This document shows, piece after piece, positions 1 through 6,700 of a stretch of 8,241 nt of DNA (position 1 is the first letter of the stretch; every line of letters begins with the position of its first letter). The notes under the pieces were generated by a model, which worked only from the letters and a program-made list of their open reading frames with translations, was not told the origin of the DNA and made no database searches. The translations under genes were made by a program, and so were the position numbers. The DNA is from an uncultured Methylotenera sp. (GTDB taxonomy: Bacteria > Pseudomonadota > Gammaproteobacteria > Burkholderiales > Methylophilaceae): NCBI GenBank assembly GCA_937957775.1, contig CALFXV010000239.1, forward strand, positions 1 through 8,241, given 5' to 3'.

Positions 1-1
1 G

Positions 2-850
2 CATAGTCGCGGCCACCAAGTCTTCGTTAGCCTGCAGCACGATTTATTTTTGCGTCATGGACAGGCCAAACTGGTCGCTAAGTCATGGGCATTTAATGGG
101 GCTACGGCAGTTTTGGGCGAAAGCCATGAAAGCCTGCCGATTGCTTTTGACGCCGTCATCATGCGTAAAGACCCGCCGTTTGATAACGAGTATTTATACA
201 GCACGTATTTATTGGAAATCGCCGCCAATCAAGGGGCTAAGGTCTACAACAACCCAAGCGCCATGCGCAATTGGAACGAAAAATTGTCGGTAACGCGATT
301 CATCGACTTGGCGCCGGCCAGCTTGGTCACCGCCAACAATGCCTTGCTGCGTGAGTTTTTGCAGGAGCAACAAGACATCGTGGTGAAGCCATTGGATGGC
401 ATGGGCGGCAGCAGTGTATTTAGATTAAAAACCAAGGACCCCAATTTAGGCGTGATCTTGGAAACCATCACCGATTTTGGCCGCCGTACCATCATGGCGC
501 AACGCTATTTGCCGGAAATTTTACAAGGCGACAAGCGCATCATCATGATAGACGGCGAGCCCTTGCCTTATGCCTTAGCCCGCATTCCCATGGCGGGCGA
601 AACGCGTGGCAATTTGGCGGCCGGTGGCACCGGTGTGGCTCAAGCCTTAAGCCAACGGGATTTAAGCATAGCCCGTACGGTGGGCCCAGTCTTAAAACAA
701 GCCGGCTTGTTTTTTGTGGGACTAGACGTGATAGGCGAGTATTTAACCGAAATCAACGTCACCAGCCCCACCGGCATGGTGGAAATTGCCCAGCAAACCG
801 ATTGCCGGCCAGCTGCCGTATTCATGGATGCCTTAGAGCGGCAGACCTAG
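2..850 (+). CDS. gshB: Glutathione synthetase, 5'-truncated by window edge
   Basis: ATP-grasp enzyme that joins gamma-glutamylcysteine and glycine, using ATP, to make glutathione in the cytoplasm (second step of the pathway). The frame is open from the first bases: codons before the TTG at 50 read RGHQVFVSLQHDLFLRHG, which matches the usual N-terminal domain, so the gene starts off the left edge and about 30 residues are missing. Seen in the sequence: MRKDPPFD near 158-181, the glycine-rich ATP loop KPLDGMGGSS (386-415), GDKR, ETRGNLAAGG (599-628) and the metal/substrate segment EINVTSPTG (749-775). All are characteristic of proteobacterial GshB, and the C-terminus is of normal length. It stops at TAG, 1 nt before apbE, so the two are very likely cotranscribed. 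The identification is firm. Why it leads a flavinylation operon is not clear; both products serve redox metabolism. Confidence 0.96.
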   Translation, partial: HSRGHQVFVSLQHDLFLRHGQAKLVAKSWAFNGATAVLGESHESLPIAFDAVIMRKDPPFDNEYLYSTYLLEIAANQGAKVYNNPSAMRNWNEKLSVTRFIDLAPASLVTANNALLREFLQEQQDIVVKPLDGMGGSSVFRLKTKDPNLGVILETITDFGRRTIMAQRYLPEILQGDKRIIMIDGEPLPYALARIPMAGETRGNLAAGGTGVAQALSQRDLSIARTVGPVLKQAGLFFVGLDVIGEYLTEINVTSPTGMVEIAQQTDCRPAAVFMDALERQT

Positions 851-851
851 C

Positions 852-1922
852 ATGCGCTATTTAGCCTTGCTGTTAAGCCTGTTGCTATGCGGCTGTTTTA
901 AGGCACCGCTCTACCATAGCCAGAGCTATGTGTTTGGCACCTTGGTCGATATCAGCATTTACGGTGAGACCGATCAGCGTGCAGCGACGCTGGCCAATCA
1001 TCTGCAGCAGGATTTGCAAAATTTACACCGTAGCTTGCATGCATGGAAGCCCGCGTCGGCGAATCAATTAAGTGAACTGGGGCAAGTAAATGCCGCCTTT
1101 GCGCAAGGCCGCAGCTTGACTGTGGCCCCCTACTTAGCGGCCATGCTAGTGGAAGCCCAGCAATTGTCCTTGCAATCCGACGGCTTGTTTAATCCGGCGC
1201 TAGGCCATTTAATTGGTACTTGGGGGTTTCAGCGCGATGAATTTAGTGCCCAGCCCATTGCCACGCTAGCCATTCAAAAATGGCGGGATGCTAAGCCGAG
1301 CATGACTGACATCATCATAGAGGGCGAGCGCATACGCAGCAAAAATAGCGCAGTGAAATTGGATTTAGGCGGCTACGCCAAAGGCTATGCCTTGGATAGG
1401 GCAGTGGCTTATTTGCGCCAGCAAGGCGTGCAGCATGCCTTGATTAATATAGGCGGCAACATCATCGCCATGGGTCAGCACGGCGATCAGCCTTGGCGTG
1501 TTGGCATACAGCACCCGCGTTTGCCCAATGCCATGGCCACCTTGGATTTGCCCGATGGTTGGGCGATAGGCACGTCGGGGGATTACCAGCGCTACTTCAT
1601 GTTAGACGGTCAACGCTATTGCCATATTATTGATCCGCGCACCGGCTACCCAGCCAAGCACATGCAATCGGTCACCGTGTTGGTGCCACCGCAAGCCGTT
1701 GGCAAGGCGGGTGCAGGGGTGTTGTCGGACGTTACCAGCAAACCCATATTCATCGCCGGGGTGGCGCAGAGCGAGCACTACGCACAAGTTTTTGCTATTC
1801 AAGATTACCTATTGATAGACGACACTGCTGCGGCCTATGTCAGCAGCAGTCTAGCCAAAAAACTGCATTGGTTGGCCAAGCCAGCTAAGCTCACCACCAT
1901 CAGTCAGCATGCTCAACTTTAA
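852..1922 (+). CDS. apbE: FAD:protein FMN transferase (ApbE family), lipoprotein
   Basis: Predicted periplasmic flavin transferase that moves FMN from FAD onto a Thr/Ser of extracytoplasmic electron-transfer proteins. Residues 1-15 form a lipoprotein signal ending LLCGC, with Cys15 as the likely lipidated residue. The ApbE core follows: FGTLVDISIYG (28-38), DLGGYAKGYALD (171-182), NIGGNI (199-204), WRVGIQHP (215-222), TSGDYQRYF (241-249) and the HIIDPRTGYP segment (258-267). At 356 aa it has normal family length. One oddity: the C-terminal metal motif, usually of the form AD-x-x-(A/S)-T, reads SDVTSKP, keeping Asp293 but with Lys297 where Thr is usual. The ATG is 1 nt after gshB and no strong ribosome site is seen, so translational coupling is likely. 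The 3' end overlaps the next gene by 14 nt. The family call is firm. The substrate is unknown, but the two downstream membrane proteins suggest a local flavin/quinone electron-transfer role. Confidence 0.95.
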   Translation: MRYLALLLSLLLCGCFKAPLYHSQSYVFGTLVDISIYGETDQRAATLANHLQQDLQNLHRSLHAWKPASANQLSELGQVNAAFAQGRSLTVAPYLAAMLVEAQQLSLQSDGLFNPALGHLIGTWGFQRDEFSAQPIATLAIQKWRDAKPSMTDIIIEGERIRSKNSAVKLDLGGYAKGYALDRAVAYLRQQGVQHALINIGGNIIAMGQHGDQPWRVGIQHPRLPNAMATLDLPDGWAIGTSGDYQRYFMLDGQRYCHIIDPRTGYPAKHMQSVTVLVPPQAVGKAGAGVLSDVTSKPIFIAGVAQSEHYAQVFAIQDYLLIDDTAAAYVSSSLAKKLHWLAKPAKLTTISQHAQL

Positions 1923-2295
1923 ATCTTTACATAACCACTTATTGCTAGGCGATTGGCTGGTGTTGTTGCTGGCGGCGCTATTGGTCTGTCTGTCTTTCCT
2001 AAGCTTGTGGCAGAATGCGCCGGCCGCCAAAGTACAGATTAGCCTGGCCGATAAAGTTTACGGCACCTACAGCCTTAACCAAGCACGCGAGATTCATGTG
2101 CGCGGCCCTTTGGGTGAGGCGGTGATCCAGATTGCCAAGGGCAAAGCACGCTTTGCTAAATCGCCTTGCAGCAGCCAATATTGCGTGCATCAAGGTTGGC
2201 TGAGTAAAGCCGGCCAAGTGGCCATATGCATACCCAATCAAATCAGTTTAGCGCTAGTGGGCGAGGCCAAACCCTATGACACGCTCAATTATTAG
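1909..2295 (+). CDS. NusG domain II-containing membrane-anchored protein (EetA-like)
   Basis: Small protein of 128 aa with a single N-terminal membrane segment (about residues 14-36) and a C-terminal extracytoplasmic domain of the NusG-domain-II type. The diagnostic motif is SPCSSQYCVHQGW (85-97), followed by ICIPNQISL (106-114). The Cys87-x4-Cys92 pair and a third Cys107 are typical of these stand-alone proteins and could be redox active, but that is inference. Despite the name it has no link to transcription: the NusG NGN and KOW domains are absent. Its ATG lies inside the end of apbE (14-nt overlap in another frame), which implies translational coupling. In Gram-positive flavin-based electron-transfer loci a related protein (EetA) sits beside an EetB-type membrane protein and an ApbE. 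The same trio here suggests a shared role in passing electrons from the quinone pool to a flavinylated acceptor. The domain call is firm; the function is inferred. Confidence 0.85.
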   Translation: MLNFKSLHNHLLLGDWLVLLLAALLVCLSFLSLWQNAPAAKVQISLADKVYGTYSLNQAREIHVRGPLGEAVIQIAKGKARFAKSPCSSQYCVHQGWLSKAGQVAICIPNQISLALVGEAKPYDTLNY

Positions 2296-2300
2296 GGTGG
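2294..2300 (+). promoter_or_regulatory. Ribosome binding site supporting a GTG start at 2310
   Basis: AGGGTGG overlaps the TAG stop of the NusG-II gene and lies 9 nt before the GTG at 2310. No ATG occurs in that frame between the stop and 2310, so this site decides in favour of the GTG start. It also ties translation of the two genes together. Confidence 0.6.
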
Positions 2301-2309
2301 ATTAGAGCG

Positions 2310-2819
2310 GTGCTAAAACATTTCCAACCCAGCCTAGAGGATCACCGCATTGCCAAGTTAGCGGCGTTTGCCATTGCCTTACACATGCTAGAAGCGGTTG
2401 TGCCCTCACCCTTGCCTGGCGTTAAGCCTGGCATCGCCAACATCGTGACTTTGTACGTGATGTATCAATACGGTTTTGCTATGGCGGCCTGGGTCAGTCT
2501 ATTGCGGGTGCTGGCCAGCAGCTTGCTATTAGGCCAGTTTTTATCACCCGGTTTTGCCTTGAGTTTGGCTGGTGCCGGTTTAAGTTTGGCGAGCCTGTAT
2601 GCAGGGATGCAATTGCCTAAAAGATGGTTTGGCCCGGTTAGCCTAAGTGTCTTAGCGGCCTTTGCCCACATTGCCGGGCAATTGCTGGTGGTGCGCTTTT
2701 GGCTGATACCGCACGCCGGTGTGGCCTATTTGGTGCCGGTGTTTGCAGTCGCTGCGTTGTTCTTCGGCACCATCAATGGGCTGATCACCGCACAATTACT
2801 CAAGCCTAATGCGCATTAA
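2310..2819 (+). CDS. Gx transporter family / heptaprenyl diphosphate synthase component I-like membrane protein (EetB-like)
   Basis: Integral membrane protein of 169 aa, hydrophobic over most of its length, with about five likely membrane segments between residues 13 and 164. Motifs seen: PGVKPGIANIVTL (36-48), RVLASSLLLG (66-75), SPGFALSLAGAG (79-90) and AHIAGQLLVV (119-128). These are the signature blocks of the family annotated as Gx transporter or HepS component I. The old enzyme name is doubtful, because the fold resembles small-substrate membrane (ECF S-component-like) proteins and not a prenyltransferase. EetB of flavin-based electron-transfer loci belongs here, and adjacency to ApbE and a NusG-II protein matches that context. 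Its usual polyprenyl synthetase partner is not seen in the window. It starts with GTG, 14 nt after the previous stop. The TAA overlaps the convergent pilY1 stop. The family is likely; the transported molecule or role is unknown. Confidence 0.85.
   Translation: MLKHFQPSLEDHRIAKLAAFAIALHMLEAVVPSPLPGVKPGIANIVTLYVMYQYGFAMAAWVSLLRVLASSLLLGQFLSPGFALSLAGAGLSLASLYAGMQLPKRWFGPVSLSVLAAFAHIAGQLLVVRFWLIPHAGVAYLVPVFAVAALFFGTINGLITAQLLKPNAH
2807..2818. repeat. Perfect 12-bp palindrome spanning the convergent stop codons
   Basis: TAATGCGCATTA is its own reverse complement. It contains the pilY1 stop (2816-2818, minus strand) and most of the plus-strand TAA (2817-2819). It may be chance or help to end transcription in both directions. 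There is no T-tract next to it. Confidence 0.4.
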
Positions 2820-5800
2820 CGAATCAACTCGCGCCAACTAGCGCGTTTTCCAAGAAAGCTAGGGGAATCAGCAAAGCGGGCATTCGGATCCAGTTGTGGG
2901 GTAGGGTTGTCGTCACTCGTGTAATTTAATATAGGTTTGCCGCCGGTATAAAGCAAATTGATGCCCACTGGCGCGGCGCCGATTTTTGTGCCCATGTTTC
3001 TGGTGACCTCACTGGGGACGGGACCACCGGTTTTGGCCTGTATGTAGTTTAGCCAGCCGTAGCCGGTAGGGGTGCATTCGGCTGTGGAGGGCACCATGGT
3101 CGGCACGATCAAGGTACCGGCTGCCAATTTAGCCGTCACAACTTGGCGTTCACCTCTGTCCGGCAGATCAATTAACCAGCCATTGCCCTCAACATGAAAC
3201 GCGTTGGTTAGAGTCGGAACGCCCTCACGCTCATTGCCGGCTGCGTTATTGGTTATGCTGCGTGTCGTCAAGTTAGTACGGCTCAATGTCACCGATCCGT
3301 CCTTAATGCCATACAAAGTTTGCCTTTGCACGGTGACGGTATCGCTGAGCTCTAAGTATTTACCCGTGCCGATAAAGACCACCCTATTGCCATTAATGTT
3401 GGCTAATTCTGGTCGCGCGGTGATGGCTTGGGCCTTGCCATCGGGGTCGGTTAATCTGGCCAGTAACAGAGGGTTGGCGGTGTTGTCTGTGGCCGTGTTG
3501 CCAGCCGTATCAATTTTAAAACGCCATAAGTTGCCCAACAAATCACCGCCGTAGACGTAATCGGCCTGGTTGTTTTCGCTAGGGCGCGCAACGAAGGCGC
3601 TGATTTTAGCCAGACCAACCGGCGCGCTAGCTGTGCCCACGGGGGTGGAAATTTTACCATCGGTTATCAGGGTGCCACTAATGGCATTTAGCACAAACAA
3701 ATGCCCCTTGCCGCTGGTGTTGTTATAGCCGGAGCTGAGCACCACCACCCATCTTCCGTCGCGCAGCTTGGTGATCACTGGGTTGCCAAAACTGTAACCT
3801 AAATCTGCGTCGTCTTGGGTGTCAAATTCCCAGAGTAAACGCGGTTCATCATTGGTCACATCCAAGGCGTAAAAGCCTTGACCGCCCTGACCCAATCCGC
3901 CAACCAGTATGGTTTTCCAATCGCTTGCTGCGCTGCATGTGCCGCTGCAAACGTCTGAAATTGTTGTGCTGCCGTTTACAAAGTTTTGGTGGTTGCTGGC
4001 ATAGCGCTCATCGGCTAGATTCCATAGCTTAGACAGAAGCATGCTGGGAACGTAGGCCCAACGCTCTGTGCCGTCATCGGCATTAAATGCATGCAACATG
4101 CCGTCGTTAGCGCCCACGTAAACGCTTTTGCTGCGGGTCGCTTTGGTTGTTTTAAAAGCACTGTAACTGCTTTCTAAATAATTAAAATTGGGTGCGCCCA
4201 CGTAAACGGCAGCCGACTCGCTAATGTCACCCAAGGTGGCATCGCGCCCACGAAATACCCGATTATCAGCCGTGGGGTTGTTGTCCTTGTTTTCATGCAG
4301 GCTGCGGCCGCGCAGGTAATTAACCAAATTGGCTTCTTTGGCTAAGCCTTTTTGGGGGGTGGTGTATCCATTCCATTGACTCAATCTACCAGCGTCACTT
4401 AAATAAGGGGTTTGAAAATAAGCTTTTTGTGCGGTGGTTAAATTGGCGTAATCGAAAAGGACCAAGCTATTGTTGGCGTTGGTGTATATGATTCTGCTGT
4501 CCGCACTGGCGCCAGTAAATTTAGCGCGCATCACGCCCTTGCAAGCCCCGCTGATTTCCAAGGCCGGCGTAAATGCGGTGGTGCCCGTTGGCGCACAGTA
4601 ATAGCGTCTTTTTCTTTTCGTGTCGGTGGGGTCGGTGGGGTCGTCGCCGATGGTGTAGATTTGTTTGGGTGCAAGGCAGGCTTCAGCTGTGATGTCTTCC
4701 ACACACCATTTAGCGGTTTTGCTGATTTGAGCGGTCGCAGGGTCGATGTTGCGCGACTCCAAATTGCCGGTCCAGGCCTGGGACGTATAGCTGCCGATAA
4801 ACGCGCTATTGTTGCCGGCCACGGGATTTAGCGTACTGGTGGCGGCCGCGCTGCCGACGCTGGAGCGCGCGTAAATCTCGGACAGGGCGCTGCTTAAACC
4901 TTCAACTAATTGCTGGGGATTTTGCGCACTAAAATAGGTGCCGTTGCCGTTCACCGCCGCGTGCCATAAATCGTCTATGCGCTCGCCGCAATAATCACTG
5001 CAATGAAAAGGACTTTCCCATTTCGCTGTACCACGGCCCATTTTTATGTCGTAATAATCGCCTGATGCCGCTGTTTTGTAATCATCCGAATGCAGCAAGG
5101 TACCGTTGATGCCCAGTCCTAGGGTAAAGGTGGTCATGTTTTGTTTGAGCCTGCTGGTGCTGGTGCCACAGACATTCGCCCCAACCGAATTGGTACAATT
5201 ATTTAAAGCGTCGGTTCTTAAATCGGTGTCGTAATAAAATTTAGCGACGTCCGCCAAGGTGTTTTCAGCCACCTCCCCTTCGCGCAGCGGTAAGGGCACA
5301 GCGGTTCCGTCATCCAGATTGCCCACTTTGACGTTGCCCAAGCCGTACGGCCCAAACGTGGCGTTCTCCGGTTGGTCCCCCGCTATGCCATCTTCAGTAC
5401 CATTCCAATAACCATCGGTGGTTAACAGGGCAAAATTGGCTTGGCAAGCGTGTTGCACCGGGTCGCTAATGCCAGTAATTTTGTGTGCATAAATTTTACC
5501 GGCTCTGGCTAGGGCGCCGCGCAACGGCGTGAAATGCAAGGCGTCCGTGTATGTGTGCCTACTGCCGCCAGGGTAGGTGTATGTCATTTTAAGTGCGGGT
5601 TGTGTTTTAAACAATCGGTCATAAAAAGCTTGTTTTTGGTTGGCGCTAAAGGTATCTATGGACAGGAATTTATTGGGAGAAGATAGGTTGGTTGCGTATT
5701 CGTTTGTGCCATCGTAATTGATGACATTAAAGCCAACTCGGTAACGGCTGTCTATCGATGAAAAAGCCAAGCTGGTTGTGGTTTTCATGGCTTGCAAACG

Positions 5801-6193
5801 GGTGCGGTAATAACTGTGCCAGTTAGCAAAATTGGTCATTTCCTCATTGTAAGTACACCTAATACCAGTGCAATCGGTGCGGTTGGCCGTTTTAGGGTAG
5901 GTGTTGCCCGACACGATATCGGTTAGGACGAACGAGCCCCTGACGGGGCCGCGTATCGCATGCGTGGTAGTGGGTGCTTCGGCTATGATGCAATCGTCAC
6001 GAGCGGCTGTTTTACAGAAATCGCCACCGCGACCGGGGAAGCGTATGCCACTCACTCTGTGGGTTGAGTCTAGCGTGGCTTGGCACACGCCGTTGGCTGG
6101 TATGGTGGGTAGGTGGCGGTACCCTGGCTGTCGCAAAAGCGCACTTTGGCAGGGTAGATATAAGCCCCACTGGGCACGGCGCTGATAATGCAT
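2816..6193 (-). CDS. pilY1: PilY1 type IV pilus tip adhesin, main body (3' part of a frameshifted gene)
   Basis: This frame holds the rest of vWA/linker region and the whole C-terminal PilC/PilY1 domain. The genuine protein in this frame begins near 6109; the ATG at 6193 is not a credible start because the first 28 codons lie opposite the real N-terminal frame. Seen: NFANWHSYYRTR and YRVGFN segments of the N-terminal half, then a beta-propeller with SVYVGANDGMLHAFNADDG, ILVGGLGQGGQGFYALDV, GYSFGNPVI and YVYGGDLLGNLWRF, all hallmarks of PilY1. PilY1 is exported, sits at or near the pilus tip, promotes pilus extension and mediates adhesion. The calcium loop before YVYGGD reads RPSENNQAD (3560-3586), so most of the usual acidic ligands are missing and only the final Asp is kept. 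Joined with the N-terminal frame, the protein would be about 1291 aa, normal for the family. It is the last pilus gene in the window, and its stop overlaps the convergent membrane-protein gene by 4 nt. Confidence 0.93.
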   Translation of the reverse strand: MHYQRRAQWGLYLPCQSALLRQPGYRHLPTIPANGVCQATLDSTHRVSGIRFPGRGGDFCKTAARDDCIIAEAPTTTHAIRGPVRGSFVLTDIVSGNTYPKTANRTDCTGIRCTYNEEMTNFANWHSYYRTRLQAMKTTTSLAFSSIDSRYRVGFNVINYDGTNEYATNLSSPNKFLSIDTFSANQKQAFYDRLFKTQPALKMTYTYPGGSRHTYTDALHFTPLRGALARAGKIYAHKITGISDPVQHACQANFALLTTDGYWNGTEDGIAGDQPENATFGPYGLGNVKVGNLDDGTAVPLPLREGEVAENTLADVAKFYYDTDLRTDALNNCTNSVGANVCGTSTSRLKQNMTTFTLGLGINGTLLHSDDYKTAASGDYYDIKMGRGTAKWESPFHCSDYCGERIDDLWHAAVNGNGTYFSAQNPQQLVEGLSSALSEIYARSSVGSAAATSTLNPVAGNNSAFIGSYTSQAWTGNLESRNIDPATAQISKTAKWCVEDITAEACLAPKQIYTIGDDPTDPTDTKRKRRYYCAPTGTTAFTPALEISGACKGVMRAKFTGASADSRIIYTNANNSLVLFDYANLTTAQKAYFQTPYLSDAGRLSQWNGYTTPQKGLAKEANLVNYLRGRSLHENKDNNPTADNRVFRGRDATLGDISESAAVYVGAPNFNYLESSYSAFKTTKATRSKSVYVGANDGMLHAFNADDGTERWAYVPSMLLSKLWNLADERYASNHQNFVNGSTTISDVCSGTCSAASDWKTILVGGLGQGGQGFYALDVTNDEPRLLWEFDTQDDADLGYSFGNPVITKLRDGRWVVVLSSGYNNTSGKGHLFVLNAISGTLITDGKISTPVGTASAPVGLAKISAFVARPSENNQADYVYGGDLLGNLWRFKIDTAGNTATDNTANPLLLARLTDPDGKAQAITARPELANINGNRVVFIGTGKYLELSDTVTVQRQTLYGIKDGSVTLSRTNLTTRSITNNAAGNEREGVPTLTNAFHVEGNGWLIDLPDRGERQVVTAKLAAGTLIVPTMVPSTAECTPTGYGWLNYIQAKTGGPVPSEVTRNMGTKIGAAPVGINLLYTGGKPILNYTSDDNPTPQLDPNARFADSPSFLGKRASWRELIR
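2830..2849 (+). terminator. Possible weak intrinsic terminator of the gshB-apbE operon
   Basis: CGCGC (2830-2834), a 6-nt loop and GCGCG (2841-2845) can form an all-GC 5-bp stem followed by TTTT. It lies 11 nt after the stop of the last plus-strand gene, a suitable place for a terminator. The stem and T-run are short, and the sequence is also coding (pilY1 C-terminal codons), so the call is tentative. Confidence 0.4.
4622..4639 (-). repeat. Two 9-bp tandem repeats in pilY1 (DPT-DPT)
   Basis: GTCGGTGGG occurs twice in direct tandem, followed by another GTC. On the coding strand it encodes Asp-Pro-Thr-Asp-Pro-Thr-Asp, just before a basic KRKRR stretch. The unit is a multiple of three, so copy change would preserve frame. 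It is probably a surface-loop length polymorphism; two copies could also be chance. Confidence 0.5.
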
Positions 6194-6690
6194 TGGTCTA
6201 ACTTTTTAGAATTGCAATACTCACCGGCTTGCAAGGTATAGTACCTGGCTTTGCCCGTTGCAGTTAAATCAGTGGTTTGAAAGTCGATGGTTTGAAAAGC
6301 ATCGTCCTTCGCCGCTTGCCATTCGGCTAAGGTATCCAAGCTTTCCATGCTGCTGCCATCGGCGTTTTTGGCCGGTAGATAGCGTATCGCTGGGTTGTAA
6401 TAAAGCGCATTAAAATCGCTGCTAAAAAAGGCTTTTTGAAACCCGCAGGCTGCGTCCCAATTGCCATCACTGCTGTTGTGACAGAAATCCGCACCCACCC
6501 AATCGGGCATGTAGCTATTGGTCATGCTAAAAGAATCGTCAAAGATAAACATGACATTGGGTTTGGCCGCACTGCCACTGGCGTTTATTAAAGGGTAATT
6601 GAGCAAATCAAGCGCTTGCGCCTTGGTGGGCAGAATCAGAATGAAAAAAGAATAGATAAAAATAACGATAAGGTGGCGGTAGTGTTTCAT
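6070..6690 (-). CDS. pilY1: PilY1 N-terminal part: signal peptide and von Willebrand A-like domain (5' part of a frameshifted gene)
   Basis: This is the true 5' end of pilY1. Residues 1-26 form a Sec signal peptide with a basic start, a long hydrophobic core and a probable cut after AQA (24-26). A von Willebrand A-like start follows, NVMFIFDDSFSM (45-56), whose Asp51-x-Ser53-x-Ser55 is a MIDAS-type metal site. A cysteine-bearing region continues to KVRFCDSQ. The frame then hits TAG at 6070-6072 after 206 residues, while PilY1-like sequence resumes in the -1 frame near 6109. As written, it would make only a short secreted fragment without the beta-propeller. The start is well supported: AGGAA lies 5 nt upstream and overlaps the pilX stop, and the gene follows pilX by 8 nt. 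The identity is firm. Whether the break is real or a sequencing error is open. Confidence 0.92.
   Translation of the reverse strand: MKHYRHLIVIFIYSFFILILPTKAQALDLLNYPLINASGSAAKPNVMFIFDDSFSMTNSYMPDWVGADFCHNSSDGNWDAACGFQKAFFSSDFNALYYNPAIRYLPAKNADGSSMESLDTLAEWQAAKDDAFQTIDFQTTDLTATGKARYYTLQAGEYCNSKKLDQCIISAVPSGAYIYPAKVRFCDSQGTATYPPYQPTACAKPR
6107..6109 (-). other. pilY1: Likely frameshift site in pilY1 (CCC on the coding strand)
   Basis: The coding strand reads GCC ACC TAC CCA CCA in the upstream frame and CCC ACC ATA CCA in the downstream frame. Adding one C to the CCC run would give ATYPTIPANGVCQATLDS and a continuous 1291-codon gene. The exact base is a best guess within about 6072-6120, because the frames overlap there. 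I saw no standard slippery heptamer, so programmed frameshifting is not favoured. Confidence 0.75.
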
Positions 6691-6695
6691 GGCGG

Positions 6696-6700
6696 TTCCT
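6696..6700 (-). promoter_or_regulatory. Ribosome binding site of pilY1
   Basis: AGGAA on the minus strand lies 5 nt before the ATG at 6690 and overlaps the TAG stop of pilX (6699-6701). It fixes the pilY1 start at the signal peptide and suggests coupled translation of the two genes. Confidence 0.65.

Noticed and set aside
50..850. TTG at 50 as the start of gshB
   Set aside because: The same frame is open to the left edge and the upstream codons match the GshB N-terminal domain, so the gene is cut by the window.
1602..1802. Minus-strand frames inside apbE and neighbouring genes
   Set aside because: They are antisense to conserved ApbE motifs and have low-complexity, non-protein-like composition.
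1909..2295. Transcription factor NusG
   Set aside because: Only the domain-II fold with a membrane anchor and the cysteine motif is present; the NGN and KOW domains are missing.
3204..3554. Plus-strand frames inside pilY1 (for example 3204-3554 and 5901-6185)
   Set aside because: They lie opposite strongly conserved pilY1 coding sequence and show no recognisable domain or ribosome site.
6072..6120. Programmed -1 ribosomal frameshift in pilY1
   Set aside because: The direction would fit, but I found no canonical slippery heptamer in the overlap and no reason for such control in this family; a simple one-base indel explains it better.
6110..6193. ATG at 6193 as the start of a 1125-aa protein
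   Set aside because: The first 28 codons overlap well-supported pilY1 N-terminal sequence in another frame; there is no signal peptide, and PilY1 similarity in this frame begins only after about 6109.
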